Below, piece by piece: positions 1 to 7,119 of a stretch of DNA of 37,487 bases. The stretch comes from Patescibacteria group bacterium (GTDB taxonomy: Bacteria; Patescibacteriota; JACPGU01): NCBI GenBank assembly GCA_028718745.1, contig JAQULF010000009.1, positions 1 to 37,487 of the forward strand, written 5' to 3'. The notes under the pieces were generated by a model. That model did not search any database. It was not told where the DNA came from and worked only from the letters and a program-made list of their open reading frames with translations. Numbering within the stretch: position 1 is the first letter of the stretch; each line of letters starts with the position of its first letter. Both the position numbers and the translations under genes were made by a program.

Positions 1-370
1 ACTTGCCGGAGTTTTCTCCTCCAAATTCTTTTCCAAGCTCTACGGCTTCGTTAATAACGGCTTTTGGAGGTACTTCTTTATCAAATAAAAGCTCATAAAT
101 TCCGATTCGCAGAATTGATCGATCGAACCCGTCGATTTGCTCTATCGGCCATTCGGGAGCCGTCTCTCTTATTTTTGCGTTAATAGCATCAACATTATCA
201 GCCACACCCTTAACTAATTTCTCGCAAAAGGGAATTTCTACTTTTAATCCGGAATTATCGATATTTCTTTGCAAAATTTCAGAGACATTTTTTTCCTCGT
301 CAAAATCCCACTCATAGAGCGTTTGGAGAGCAACCATTCTTGATTGGTGACGAATTGATAAATGAGGCAT
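1..370 (-). CDS. nusB: Transcription antitermination factor NusB, 3' end outside window
   Basis: NusB binds boxA RNA with S10 and supports antitermination of rRNA transcription. The visible 123 residues start [20 protein letters not shown], the usual N-terminal helix of the family. They end in the hallmark stretch [20 protein letters not shown], followed by [16 protein letters not shown]. Only the last helix is missing, cut off by the window edge. The ATG at 370 is the first Met that matches family N-termini. It lies 70 bp downstream of rpmF on the same strand and is probably co-transcribed with it. No strong Shine-Dalgarno sequence precedes it; the gap is an AT-rich palindromic tract. Confidence 0.95.
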   Translation of the reverse strand, partial: MPHLSIRHQSRMVALQTLYEWDFDEEKNVSEILQRNIDNSGLKVEIPFCEKLVKGVADNVDAINAKIRETAPEWPIEQIDGFDRSILRIGIYELLFDKEVPPKAVINEAVELGKEFGGENSGK

Positions 371-375
371 GTAGT

Positions 376-410
376 ATTTTAAAATTTAAATTTTAAAATT
401 TAAAATTACG
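376..410. repeat. AT-rich palindromic tract between rpmF and nusB
   Basis: The words TTTTAAAATTT and AAATTTTAAAA alternate to make a self-complementary tract in the gap between the two genes. The same word type appears inside the MBL gene at 21428-21463 and in the gap at 5988-6113, so it belongs to a dispersed class in this genome. Confidence 0.6.
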
Positions 411-440
411 ATACAAAATATTTTTTTGCGAAGTCAATAT

Positions 441-647
441 TTATTTTGTCTTAGTTTTTACCTTGCCTAGCGCAGGCTTTAAAACCTGTCGTCCATTATA
501 AGTACCGCAGACTTTGCAAACATTGTGTGGGGTCTTGGGTGATTTGCATTGCGAACAAAGACAGATTCCGGAAAGTTTTACTTTCTGATTTTGCCTTCTG
601 CGCGAAGCTGTTCGCGACTTACTCATTCGTTTTTTTGGCTCTGCCAT
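441..647 (-). CDS. rpmF: 50S ribosomal protein bL32
   Basis: Structural protein of the large ribosomal subunit. The 68-residue product starts MAEPKKRMSKSRTASRRRQN, the typical basic bL32 N-terminus. It then has a zinc ribbon with C31-x2-C34 and C44-x2-C47, followed by the family sequence GTYNGRQV. Length fits the family (about 55-70). It is the first gene of the rpmF-nusB unit, read from a good promoter at 686-714. The leader of about 35 nt shows no clear Shine-Dalgarno sequence. Confidence 0.97.
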   Translation of the reverse strand: MAEPKKRMSKSRTASRRRQNQKVKLSGICLCSQCKSPKTPHNVCKVCGTYNGRQVLKPALGKVKTKTK

Positions 648-685
648 GAATTTAGCTTTTAGTGATATAGTTTTTAGCTTTTATT

Positions 686-714
686 ATTTTATACTAAATC
701 GTTTTTTTTGTAAA
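686..714 (-). promoter_or_regulatory. Promoter for rpmF-nusB
   Basis: On the minus strand, TTTACA is followed after exactly 17 bp by TAAAAT. The predicted start is around 679, giving a leader of about 30 nt before rpmF. Confidence 0.65.
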
Positions 715-729
715 TCAGTTCTTATTTTT

Positions 730-762
730 TGGAAAATAAAAACCAGTCTCGCAGGACTGGTT
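730..762 (-). terminator. Intrinsic terminator of the 1189-1542 / 800-1147 operon
   Basis: A perfect 8-bp stem (AACCAGTC / GACTGGTT) with a 6-nt loop is followed on the minus strand by TTTATTTT. It lies 38 bp after the stop codon of the gene at 800-1147. Confidence 0.8.
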
Positions 763-799
763 GAGTTGACTATCGGGTGTAGCGATGGTCTTTAGTCGG

Positions 800-1147
800 T
801 TATTTATCGTAGCGCGAAGGTCCGGTTTTTTTGATGCGATGAAGCGTGAATGTGTACAAATCGTCGGGGTTTTTCCCGACATCGATCTTAATGAAACAAT
901 TTCTGTCGACATATATTTCCCCGCCGTGTTTTGCTATTATGTTGATAACAGCACCGGAAACCAGATCTGCGTTCGCGAAATCAGAACCGGTTTCGTCGAG
1001 GATCTGGCGGCAGGTTATTTCAGTCTTGCCATACCTCGGTAACTCTCTTTCAGCGATCTCTCGTACCGTATCCGATACATTTTTTATGAATTTCTTCGGG
1101 TTCGAGCAGACTTTACGCAGAGCGACGATTATAGCTTTCTTTTTCAT
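800..1147 (-). CDS. Hypothetical protein, 115 aa, second gene of a small operon
   Basis: I do not recognise a family. The protein begins MKKKAIIVALRKVCSNPKKF, is basic and probably helical in its first half. It ends in a stretch with alternating hydrophobic residues (GGEIYVDRNCFIKIDVGK) that may be a beta-hairpin. A GTG at 1159 is in frame, but it sits directly against the GGAG motif. The ATG at 1147 has that motif (AAGGAG) 13 nt upstream and is preferred. It follows the 1189-1542 gene by 41 nt, shares its promoter and ends at a strong terminator. Codon use is somewhat GC-richer than in rpmF or leuS. Confidence 0.65.
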   Translation of the reverse strand: MKKKAIIVALRKVCSNPKKFIKNVSDTVREIAERELPRYGKTEITCRQILDETGSDFANADLVSGAVINIIAKHGGEIYVDRNCFIKIDVGKNPDDLYTFTLHRIKKTGPSRYDK

Positions 1148-1188
1148 TGCTAAGGTCACGCTCCTTCGTCAGTTTTTTGTCTCTTTTC

Positions 1189-1542
1189 CTAGATTTCTTC
1201 CAGCTTAATCTCTTCTTCCAGTTGGTCGAAGTATTTCATGAGTAGCGCCAGCGTGAGACTGTCATTGCCCGTGTCGCTTTCGACGACTATACCGTCGTTT
1301 TCGGGGTGCCACTCCACCTTGATGGTATAGGCATTTTTTTCGATCGCCTTGCGAGGGTCTTTCCTGCCGGATCCGATATCGCCCCGAATATATATTTCTA
1401 GTACACTTCTCATGCCTTCTTTCGACAGATCGCCTTTCGAGGCGATAGAAGAAACATGGCGGCTTTCGTCGATTGTCACATTAATCTCGAAAGAATGCTT
1501 TATTAGTCTTTTCGTTATCAGTTCCGGAACAAGGGTTGTCAT
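1189..1542 (-). CDS. Hypothetical protein, 117 aa, first gene of a small operon
   Basis: No family recognised. The protein (MTTLVPELITKRLIKHSFEI...) looks like a mixed alpha/beta domain with a very acidic end (LMKYFDQLEEEIKLEEI). There is no signal peptide or membrane segment. The ATG has AAAGGAC 8 nt upstream. A promoter at 1583-1611 overlaps the 3' end of the RAYT gene, so this two-gene unit is transcribed independently. Its partner is the gene at 800-1147. Being co-transcribed, the two could be functional partners, but nothing in the sequence shows that they interact. Confidence 0.65.
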   Translation of the reverse strand: MTTLVPELITKRLIKHSFEINVTIDESRHVSSIASKGDLSKEGMRSVLEIYIRGDIGSGRKDPRKAIEKNAYTIKVEWHPENDGIVVESDTGNDSLTLALLMKYFDQLEEEIKLEEI

Positions 1543-1582
1543 TGTTAATGTCCTTTCGTTTCTAGTTTTATTTCTCCTAACT

Positions 1583-1611
1583 ATTTTAGCTTATTTTAGT
1601 GAATTTGTCTA
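1583..1611 (-). promoter_or_regulatory. Promoter for the 1189-1542 / 800-1147 operon
   Basis: Minus strand TAGACA, 17-bp spacer, TAAAAT. It overlaps the last codons of the upstream RAYT gene. The predicted leader is about 35 nt. Confidence 0.6.
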
Positions 1612-2230
1612 ATAAAAAGTTCTTCGGATTATTCCTATCCCGATCCCAGGTTTGAGGGTTGGAGAGGATATAAGTATAAATTTCATCGTAGGATTTTTCG
1701 TTGCGGATGATGTGATCATAGAATCCTCTCTGCCATTCAATCTTCAAATCCTGTTTATTGCATATTCTTGTAACCGCAGCTTTAAAACCTTGTATGCTCC
1801 TTGATAATAATCCTTGGTCTGATGATATTTTTGAAAAATATTTTTTATCAAATTTTATTGCAAGTTCAGTTCCTGTAGGGGCGTCATATATGACGCCCTC
1901 CTTGTTGTTTAAAATGTTTTTCTTATGGGCGTCATGTATGACGCCCCTACAACCGTTACTGTTATTTTCCTCTTCTAAAATACTTAATATAAAATGAAGA
2001 TGGTTTGGCATGATTTGAAATATGTCCAATTCTACATTTGGGAAATGTTTGGGGATTTCCAAACAACATTTTTCTGTAATTTTTCCAATTTCATTCAAAA
2101 CCATTTCTCCGTCTACGACCTCTCCAAACAAACATTTACCATCTTCGGTACAAATGGTAATAAAATAATCTCCGGGTTCGGAGTAATCGTATTCTTTCAG
2201 GCGGATTGATTTTCTATTTTTATTTGGCAT
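1586..2230 (-). CDS. REP-associated tyrosine transposase (RAYT), IS200-like Y1 family
   Basis: Single-stranded DNA transposase of the HUH/Y1 superfamily; RAYTs are thought to spread REP hairpins. The HUH motif is in IMPNHLHFIL (H77, H79), and the likely nucleophile is Y187 in YILSNPQTW. The N-terminal RLKEYDYSEPGDYFITICT is typical of this group. Length 214 aa is normal. Oddly, the region between the HUH motif and the C-terminal helix (about residues 92-117) is encoded by two inverted GTAG hairpins, giving the peptides GVIHDA and GVIYDA. The frame stays open, so the protein may be functional. It has no flanking terminal inverted repeats of a classical insertion sequence. Confidence 0.92.
   Translation of the reverse strand: MPNKNRKSIRLKEYDYSEPGDYFITICTEDGKCLFGEVVDGEMVLNEIGKITEKCCLEIPKHFPNVELDIFQIMPNHLHFILSILEEENNSNGCRGVIHDAHKKNILNNKEGVIYDAPTGTELAIKFDKKYFSKISSDQGLLSRSIQGFKAAVTRICNKQDLKIEWQRGFYDHIIRNEKSYDEIYTYILSNPQTWDRDRNNPKNFLLDKFTKIS
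1875..1950. repeat. Inverted pair of GTAG-type REP hairpins (family 1) inside the RAYT gene
   Basis: GTAG at 1875-1878 is followed by the perfect 20-bp palindrome GGGCGTCATATATGACGCCC (1879-1898). After 28 bp comes GGGCGTCATGTATGACGCCC (1927-1946), then CTAC (1947-1950). The two copies face outward, like a bacterial interspersed mosaic element. Confidence 0.85.
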
Positions 2231-2245
2231 TTAGAACACGGAGAT

Positions 2246-5188
2246 CTATTTTACAAAATTTATCAATCTATTTTTCACATAAACCACCTTCTTTGCGCCG
2301 TCGGGAAGAGATGTGAATTTGGGTGAATTTTTGCAAATTTCAAGAACTGCCGATTCATCGGAATCAGCCGGAACATCGATATTTCCGCGAAGTTTGCCAT
2401 TTTCTTGAATGATAATACTGACGAAATCTTCCTTGATTTTTTCCGGATCGTGTCTTGGCCAAGAATACTTCCCACTAAAAATGCTTTCTTCATTGCCAAA
2501 TGACTGCCAAATTTCCTCGGCAATATGCGGGCAGATAGGGGAGAGCAGAAGAATTAAAATCAAATATGGTTGAGGATAAGTATAAAGCAAGTCCTTTTTC
2601 GTTTGCAGATAATTGGTAAATTCCATCAAGGTTGAAATCAAAGTATTGTAACGGAAGCCTTCCAACGCTTCATTAAATTTTTTAATGGTTTTGTGAGTGG
2701 CAACTTCCAATTCCGTTTCGCCGATTTCAAAAGACTGTGTCAAAAGTTTTTGCGAATCAGCATTCTCGGTTCTTTCGGCAATTTCCATTCCTAAATTCCA
2801 AACCTTATTAAGGAAACGAGAAACACCTTCAATACCTTTGCTGTCCCACGCAACTTGCTGATCAAACGGTCCAATAAACATTTCGTAGGCGCGAGTAGCA
2901 TCCGCACCGTATTTTTCTATAAGATCGGTAGGATTTATGACATTGCCGAGTGATTTGCTCATTTTTTTGCCATCTTCAGCCAAAATAATTCCATGCGCAA
3001 TTCTTTTTGCATAAGGCTCTTTTGTTGGAACTAGACCAATATCATAGAAAAATTCATTCCAAAAGCGGGAATAAAGCAGATGGAGCGTTGTGTGTTCCAT
3101 ACCACCTTCGTAAATATCAACCGGCATCCAATATTTTAATTTTTCAAAATCCGCAAAAACTTTGTCATTTTTGGGATCGATATAACGCAAGAAATACCAA
3201 GAAGATCCCGCCCAATTCGGCATAGTATCGGTTTCCCGCTTTGCCGGTCCACCGCATTTTGGACAGGTTGTGTTAACCCAATCTGTTATGGCCGCAAGAG
3301 GGGACTCGCCGGTATCCGTTGGTTCATAGTTCTCTACATCGGGCAATAATACCGGAAGTTGATCTTCAGGTACAGGCACCAGCCCATCTTTTTCGCAATT
3401 AACAATCGGAATCGGCTCACCCCAGTAATGCTGGCGGGAAAAAATCCAATCGCGCATTTTATAATTAACCACAAAATCACCCAAGCCTTCGGATTTTAGC
3501 TTCTCGGTTATTTTTTTCTTACCTTCTTCCGAAGTTAGGCCGTTAAATTCACCGGAATTAACAAGGATGCCATAATCCGTAAAAGCGATCCCTTTATCAT
3601 CTATCTCTCGAAGCCAATAATCTAGGCTGGCGCAAACTATATTATCTGTGGTTAATTCATCTCGATCCACCCACACAACCTCGTGAATTGCATTTTCTTC
3701 ATCAGCAACGGTCTCTCTTTCATCGTTTAATAACTCAAAAAACAACCCATTGGCATTGGCGATTCGGTTCACATTTTTATGAGCGGCATGAAATATAGCT
3801 CGGGTTTTTCCCAATACCTTTTTTAATTTAAAGTTTTTGTAGCCGGTTTCTTCTGTAATTTCTCTTTCGGCTGATTGTATCGGATCTTCTCCCTCTTCAA
3901 TCCCGCCGGTTATAAAAGTAGTCCAAGGCTGTTTTTTCCATTTTAGGCAAAGGTATTTATCCTTCTTTGGATCATAGACTATAACCTCAACCATATTCCG
4001 TTCCTCATATTTTAATCCTTCAACAGGCGGTGTTTTTTGATATGTTACAATGGGAGCGATTGATTGAATGATTTCAATTCCGTATTTCTTGGCAAAAGCA
4101 AAGTCGCGGTCATCATGCGCCGGAACTGCCATTACAGCGCCGGTACCATAATCTGCAATGACATAGTCTGCAACCCAGATTTCAATTTCACGGCCATTGA
4201 TTGGGTTAACAGCAATAATTCCCTCTAGCTTCACACCTGTCTTTTCTTTTTCCTCAACCATGCGTTCGATATTTGATTTCTTTTTTGTTTCATTTATATA
4301 TTTTTCAACTTTCTCAGTGTTTGAAATATGGTTTTTTAGTTCTTCGGTATACTGAGACTCTGGGGCCAATACAATATAGGTGCAGCCATAGAGTGTATCA
4401 ACGCGTGTTGTGAATACTTCTACATATTTCTTGTCATTTGAATTTTGAGATTTGGAATTTGTTTGTAATTTGTTATTTGTAATTTGAAATTTAATGCTCG
4501 TTCCTTCCGATCTTCCAATCCAATTTTCCTGTGCTAATTTTACTCTTTCTGGATAATCAACATGCTTTAATCCTTCCAACAGTTTATCCGCATATGCGGT
4601 AATTTTTAGCATCCATTGTTCCATTCCTTTTTTGCTTGATTCAGTTCCACATCTTTCGCATTTGCCATCAATTACTTCTTCATTGGCTAAGCCAATTTTA
4701 CAGCTTGGACACCAGTTGATTGGCATTTTTTTCTTATATGCTAGACCATGTTCAAAAAATCTTAAAAATAGCCACTGTGTCCATTTGTAATACTTTGGAT
4801 CGGTCGTATCTATTTCTCGAGACCAATCCACTGAATAGCCAAGACTTTTTTCTTGTTTTACAAAATTAGTGATGTTTTGAGCGCTTGCAATAGCGGGGTG
4901 CATTTTATTTTTTATCGCAAAATTTTCGACAGGCAAACCAAAAGCATCCCAGCCGATAGGGAATAGGACATTGTACCCAGCCATTCTTTTTTGTCTCGCA
5001 ATAATATCGCAAATTGTCTGACCCCTAAGATGGCCAACATGAAGACCGACACCAGAAGGATAATTAAACTCAAACATGACATAGTGTTTGGGCTTTTTAT
5101 CAAAGTCTACGGCCTTATATAGATCGGGTGTTTTTTCCCAGACTCCCTGCCATTTGGGTTCAATTTCTTGAGGATTGTATTTGTTCAT
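2246..5188 (-). CDS. leuS: Leucyl-tRNA synthetase with an inserted Nudix domain
   Basis: Charges tRNA-Leu with leucine in the cytoplasm. HVGH (residues 50-53) and KMSKS (742-746) mark the class Ia catalytic site; C160/C163 and C177/C180 form a zinc knuckle. The CP1 editing domain keeps TTRVDTLYGCTY (260-271) and AHDDRDFAFA (357-366). Directly after it, about residues 385-525 form a complete Nudix domain with box GGIEEGEDPIQSAEREITEE (from residue 428) continuing TGY. The normal LeuRS sequence then resumes at GILVNSGEFNGL. Ordinary bacterial LeuRS is about 800-880 aa; this one has 980. A short N/Q/K-rich stretch at 236-253 is encoded by an AT-rich word array (4434-4493). No strong Shine-Dalgarno sequence is seen. 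Confidence 0.97.
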   Translation of the reverse strand: MNKYNPQEIEPKWQGVWEKTPDLYKAVDFDKKPKHYVMFEFNYPSGVGLHVGHLRGQTICDIIARQKRMAGYNVLFPIGWDAFGLPVENFAIKNKMHPAIASAQNITNFVKQEKSLGYSVDWSREIDTTDPKYYKWTQWLFLRFFEHGLAYKKKMPINWCPSCKIGLANEEVIDGKCERCGTESSKKGMEQWMLKITAYADKLLEGLKHVDYPERVKLAQENWIGRSEGTSIKFQITNNKLQTNSKSQNSNDKKYVEVFTTRVDTLYGCTYIVLAPESQYTEELKNHISNTEKVEKYINETKKKSNIERMVEEKEKTGVKLEGIIAVNPINGREIEIWVADYVIADYGTGAVMAVPAHDDRDFAFAKKYGIEIIQSIAPIVTYQKTPPVEGLKYEERNMVEVIVYDPKKDKYLCLKWKKQPWTTFITGGIEEGEDPIQSAEREITEETGYKNFKLKKVLGKTRAIFHAAHKNVNRIANANGLFFELLNDERETVADEENAIHEVVWVDRDELTTDNIVCASLDYWLREIDDKGIAFTDYGILVNSGEFNGLTSEEGKKKITEKLKSEGLGDFVVNYKMRDWIFSRQHYWGEPIPIVNCEKDGLVPVPEDQLPVLLPDVENYEPTDTGESPLAAITDWVNTTCPKCGGPAKRETDTMPNWAGSSWYFLRYIDPKNDKVFADFEKLKYWMPVDIYEGGMEHTTLHLLYSRFWNEFFYDIGLVPTKEPYAKRIAHGIILAEDGKKMSKSLGNVINPTDLIEKYGADATRAYEMFIGPFDQQVAWDSKGIEGVSRFLNKVWNLGMEIAERTENADSQKLLTQSFEIGETELEVATHKTIKKFNEALEGFRYNTLISTLMEFTNYLQTKKDLLYTYPQPYLILILLLSPICPHIAEEIWQSFGNEESIFSGKYSWPRHDPEKIKEDFVSIIIQENGKLRGNIDVPADSDESAVLEICKNSPKFTSLPDGAKKVVYVKNRLINFVK
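4434..4493. repeat. AT-rich word array inside leuS
   Basis: Short words such as AATTTG, TGTAATT and TTGTTATTTG recur and encode the low-complexity peptide ITNNKLQTNSKSQNSNDKK in LeuRS. It looks like an in-frame expansion between the zinc domain and the editing domain. Confidence 0.6.
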
Positions 5189-5222
5189 AAAAAGTTATTT
5201 TAAACTATATATTCTTGATGTG

Positions 5223-5269
5223 CTGGATCCCCGATTTTCTGATGAGTACATCAGAAGCTCGAGGATGAC
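5223..5269. repeat. Half copy of the GTCATCC/GGATGAC composite element
   Basis: It runs from CTGGATCCCCGATTTTCTGA to GCTCGAGGATGAC with an internal GATGAGTACATC hairpin. It matches the right half of the copies at 23098-23257 and 24658-24824. It lies in the upstream gap of leuS. Confidence 0.75.
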
Positions 5270-5329
5270 AGCAAAAGAAACTTTTTATCATTATACTACA
5301 TTCACATTTTTTTAAAAGAAAATTTTAAG

Positions 5330-5365
5330 AAAACAAAAAGCCCGACCGCGGTCTGCGATCGGTGC
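5330..5365 (-). terminator. Intrinsic terminator for the small Cys-rich genes
   Basis: On the minus strand the stem CCGATCGC / GCGGTCGG (one G-U pair) extends to GC at its foot and is followed by TTTTTGTTTT. It lies about 22 bp after the stop of the 48-aa ORF. Confidence 0.75.
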
Positions 5366-5387
5366 TTTCAATGGAATTATCGATATT

Positions 5388-5534
5388 TCAGATAATAGCT
5401 TCTTGGCCGGGACATCCATGGCAGTTAAAACCGCCCGAGTTGTGTAGAAAACAACATAAAATGCCGTTTATGGTATGCCCGCAGAGCCCTTCTTGATTGA
5501 GGTTGGAGGAGCTCTCCTCGGTGCTTTCCCTCAT
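5388..5534 (-). CDS. Small Cys-rich protein, 48 aa
   Basis: No family recognised. The ATG at 5534 has AAAGGA 6 nt upstream. The protein starts MRESTEESSSNLNQEG and has five cysteines at 18, 27, 28, 38 and 41 (LCGH...ILCCFLHNSGGFNCHGC), plus nearby histidines. This could be a metal site or a disulfide-bonded peptide; there is no signal peptide. It is the second gene of a pair with the 44-aa ORF at 5546-5680, whose stop lies 11 nt upstream. A strong terminator follows. An ORF in another frame across the same stretch is longer but has no ribosome binding site. Confidence 0.55.
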   Translation of the reverse strand: MRESTEESSSNLNQEGLCGHTINGILCCFLHNSGGFNCHGCPGQEAII

Positions 5535-5545
5535 AGTGCTTCCTT

Positions 5546-5680
5546 TCAGTGTTTCGGTTTGGGTTTTGATTTGCAGAGCTTGCAACCATGGTTAAGATTC
5601 GAATTATCTCTGACATCAATGCAGGACGGAGAGTTATATGTTCCGTCGCACTTGGTATATTTCTTGTTCTTACTTGCCAA
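5546..5680 (-). CDS. Small Cys-rich protein, 44 aa, TTG start
   Basis: A TTG start at 5680 is preceded by the near-perfect Shine-Dalgarno sequence AAAGGAGGTGA, which decides this frame. The predicted product begins MASKNKKYTKCDGTYNSPSC and ends HGCKLCKSKPKPKH. Its cysteines at 11, 20, 33 and 36 could form a four-ligand zinc site, and both ends are lysine-rich. It is the first gene of a two-gene unit with the 48-aa Cys-rich ORF, 11 nt away. I cannot assign a function. The initiation region (GGAGGTGAT..CTTGGCA) closely resembles that of the gene at 15112. Confidence 0.55.
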   Translation of the reverse strand: MASKNKKYTKCDGTYNSPSCIDVRDNSNLNHGCKLCKSKPKPKH

Positions 5681-5771
5681 GATATCACCTCCTTTGTGTG
5701 ATATGATTTTTGTTTATGTAAAAAAATAAAAATCTCTCAAGATTTAAAGGGCAAACGGTTCACGGATATAA

Positions 5772-5984
5772 CTAAAAAGTAAGTGTTGGACTTTGATTTG
5801 CGGTTACAAGTAAAGTGACAATTGAAATAACAATAATTAAGGCCACCCAGATCCAGACGGGGATTTTTATCTTTTTTTCCAGATATTCTACTTCTTCCTC
5901 AACAGTGTCAATATCGCCAACAATGTTTGGAGTATCGTAGTTTTCAGTAAAATTATTTTGTGGTTCTTCGGTATTTTCGCTCAT
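5772..5984 (-). CDS. Hypothetical single-pass membrane protein, 70 aa
   Basis: The first 40 residues are acidic and hydrophilic (MSENTEEPQNNFTENYDTPN..., EEEVEYLEKKIKIP). One strong transmembrane segment follows, about residues 42-62 (VWIWVALIIVISIVTLLVTA), with a short tail. The acidic part would probably be cytoplasmic. No family recognised. It stands alone between the Cys-rich pair and the methyltransferase. There is no clear Shine-Dalgarno sequence, since the upstream gap is the AT-rich repeat tract. It resembles the many small unassigned membrane proteins of these genomes. Confidence 0.6.
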   Translation of the reverse strand: MSENTEEPQNNFTENYDTPNIVGDIDTVEEEVEYLEKKIKIPVWIWVALIIVISIVTLLVTANQSPTLTF

Positions 5985-5987
5985 AAA

Positions 5988-6113
5988 ATGTTTTAAAATT
6001 TTTGAATTTTTAATTTTGTAATTTTTAAATAATGTTTTAAATCCTAATTTTTAAAAATTAGAACATTAGGATTTATTTAAAAATTAAAAATTATAAAATT
6101 AAAAATTACTCTC
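5988..6113. repeat. Long AT-rich inverted repeat
   Basis: Nested palindromes: AAATCCTAAT (about 6039) pairs with ATTAGGATTT (about 6065), and outer GTAATTTTTAAAT pairs with several ATTTAAAAATTA words up to 6107. The tract fills the whole gap between two minus-strand genes. Confidence 0.6.
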
Positions 6114-7077
6114 ATTCTATCCTAAAATCATACACCCCGTCAATTATGGGGTAAGTTCTTTCACATTTTTTGCATCTGATTTCCGGTTTTAAAATCATCA
6201 AATCATCACTTCCGCATTTGGGACAGAGCAAAACATCAGAGATATTGAGATATTGAGATATTGAAATATCGTCTTTCTCTGCAGTTTTCTTTTCCGCTAA
6301 AACAAAAATGCTTGGGCCAAACTTTATCAGACTAAATATCGGTCGAAATATCTTATCTATAAAAAGCATTATTTTGGTTCCCAATACTTTTTTAAAAACC
6401 TTATGGCGAAAATTGGAGACGGAAACCGATTGAATGATTTTTAATCCGGAATCTTGAATTAATTTTTTTATGTATTTTGGATGGAAATTATAAAAAAGAT
6501 CGTCTCCGCGCTTCGTAGGCTCCAATGAAAATGGAGACATTTTTGATTTCTTGAATAACGCTCTGATGACCTCAAAGAAATGCCTTTTATTGGCATATTC
6601 TAAAATTAATTTTCCTTCAGGCCGAATTACTCGCGAAATTTCACCAACTGTAGCGGTTGGATCTTCCATGTGGTGCATCATTCGAACCGACAAAAGACAA
6701 TCTAAAACTTCGGGCTTGAAGGGCAGGTGATAAGCATTGGCGGCAACGAAATAGGTGTTAGCTTGTAGCCCTGCCTCGCCGGCAGGCAGGTTGGTTAGCT
6801 TGTTAGCTTCATTAATCTTTTCTTGAGCTTTTTTGAGATTTTCTACTGAATAATCGACTAGAATTATATTAAAAAAATCGTCTCCGTAAGTATCAAAAAG
6901 GCGGCCAAAACCAGCTCCTAAATCACAGAACCAATTGCGGTTTTTGACTTTTTTTAATAGCTTTTTTATGACTGACTTCTCGGCTTGATTTTCGTAGCTC
7001 CTATTAACTTTCGGATTTTCCCAGTAAGCCTCATAGTCATAACCATATTTGTCGTAATCGGAGATTTCGTTGTTCAT
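6112..7077 (-). CDS. Class I SAM-dependent methyltransferase with C-terminal zinc ribbon
   Basis: Rossmann methyltransferase: motif I is CDLGAGFGRL (51-60), with the acidic strand IILVDYS after it and the later motif LDCLLSVRMMHHMEDP, as in methyltransferase family 11. The last 40 residues form a zinc ribbon (C285-x2-C288, C302-x2-C305) ending in YPIIDGVYDF, a Trm112-like tail. The substrate cannot be told. The peptide NLPAGEAGLQ in the middle is encoded by a GC-rich palindrome (6770-6790), apparently an in-frame repeat insertion between core elements. ISQYLNISD near the zinc ribbon comes from a GATATT word repeat. Confidence 0.85.
   Translation of the reverse strand: MNNEISDYDKYGYDYEAYWENPKVNRSYENQAEKSVIKKLLKKVKNRNWFCDLGAGFGRLFDTYGDDFFNIILVDYSVENLKKAQEKINEANKLTNLPAGEAGLQANTYFVAANAYHLPFKPEVLDCLLSVRMMHHMEDPTATVGEISRVIRPEGKLILEYANKRHFFEVIRALFKKSKMSPFSLEPTKRGDDLFYNFHPKYIKKLIQDSGLKIIQSVSVSNFRHKVFKKVLGTKIMLFIDKIFRPIFSLIKFGPSIFVLAEKKTAEKDDISISQYLNISDVLLCPKCGSDDLMILKPEIRCKKCERTYPIIDGVYDFRIE
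6770..6790. repeat. GC-rich palindrome (family 3) inside the methyltransferase gene
   Basis: CCTGCCTCGCC followed by GGCAGGCAGG, read as LPAGEAG in the protein. Close relatives are at 37173-37195 and, in longer form, at 12253-12289 and 12627-12660. The flanks carry a TTAGCTTGT repeat on both sides. Confidence 0.75.
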
Positions 7078-7119
7078 AATAGCATCTTAGCTTATTTGAG
7101 AGAATAAATCAAACCAAAA

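Noticed and set aside
785-1208. Plus-strand ORFs opposite the gene at 800-1147
   Set aside because: No ribosome site or promoter; the minus strand has a site, promoter and terminator.
5425-5729. 87-aa minus ORF and 84-aa plus ORF over the Cys-rich pair
   Set aside because: Neither start has a ribosome site, whereas the shorter 44- and 48-codon frames have AAAGGAGGTGA and AAAGGA.
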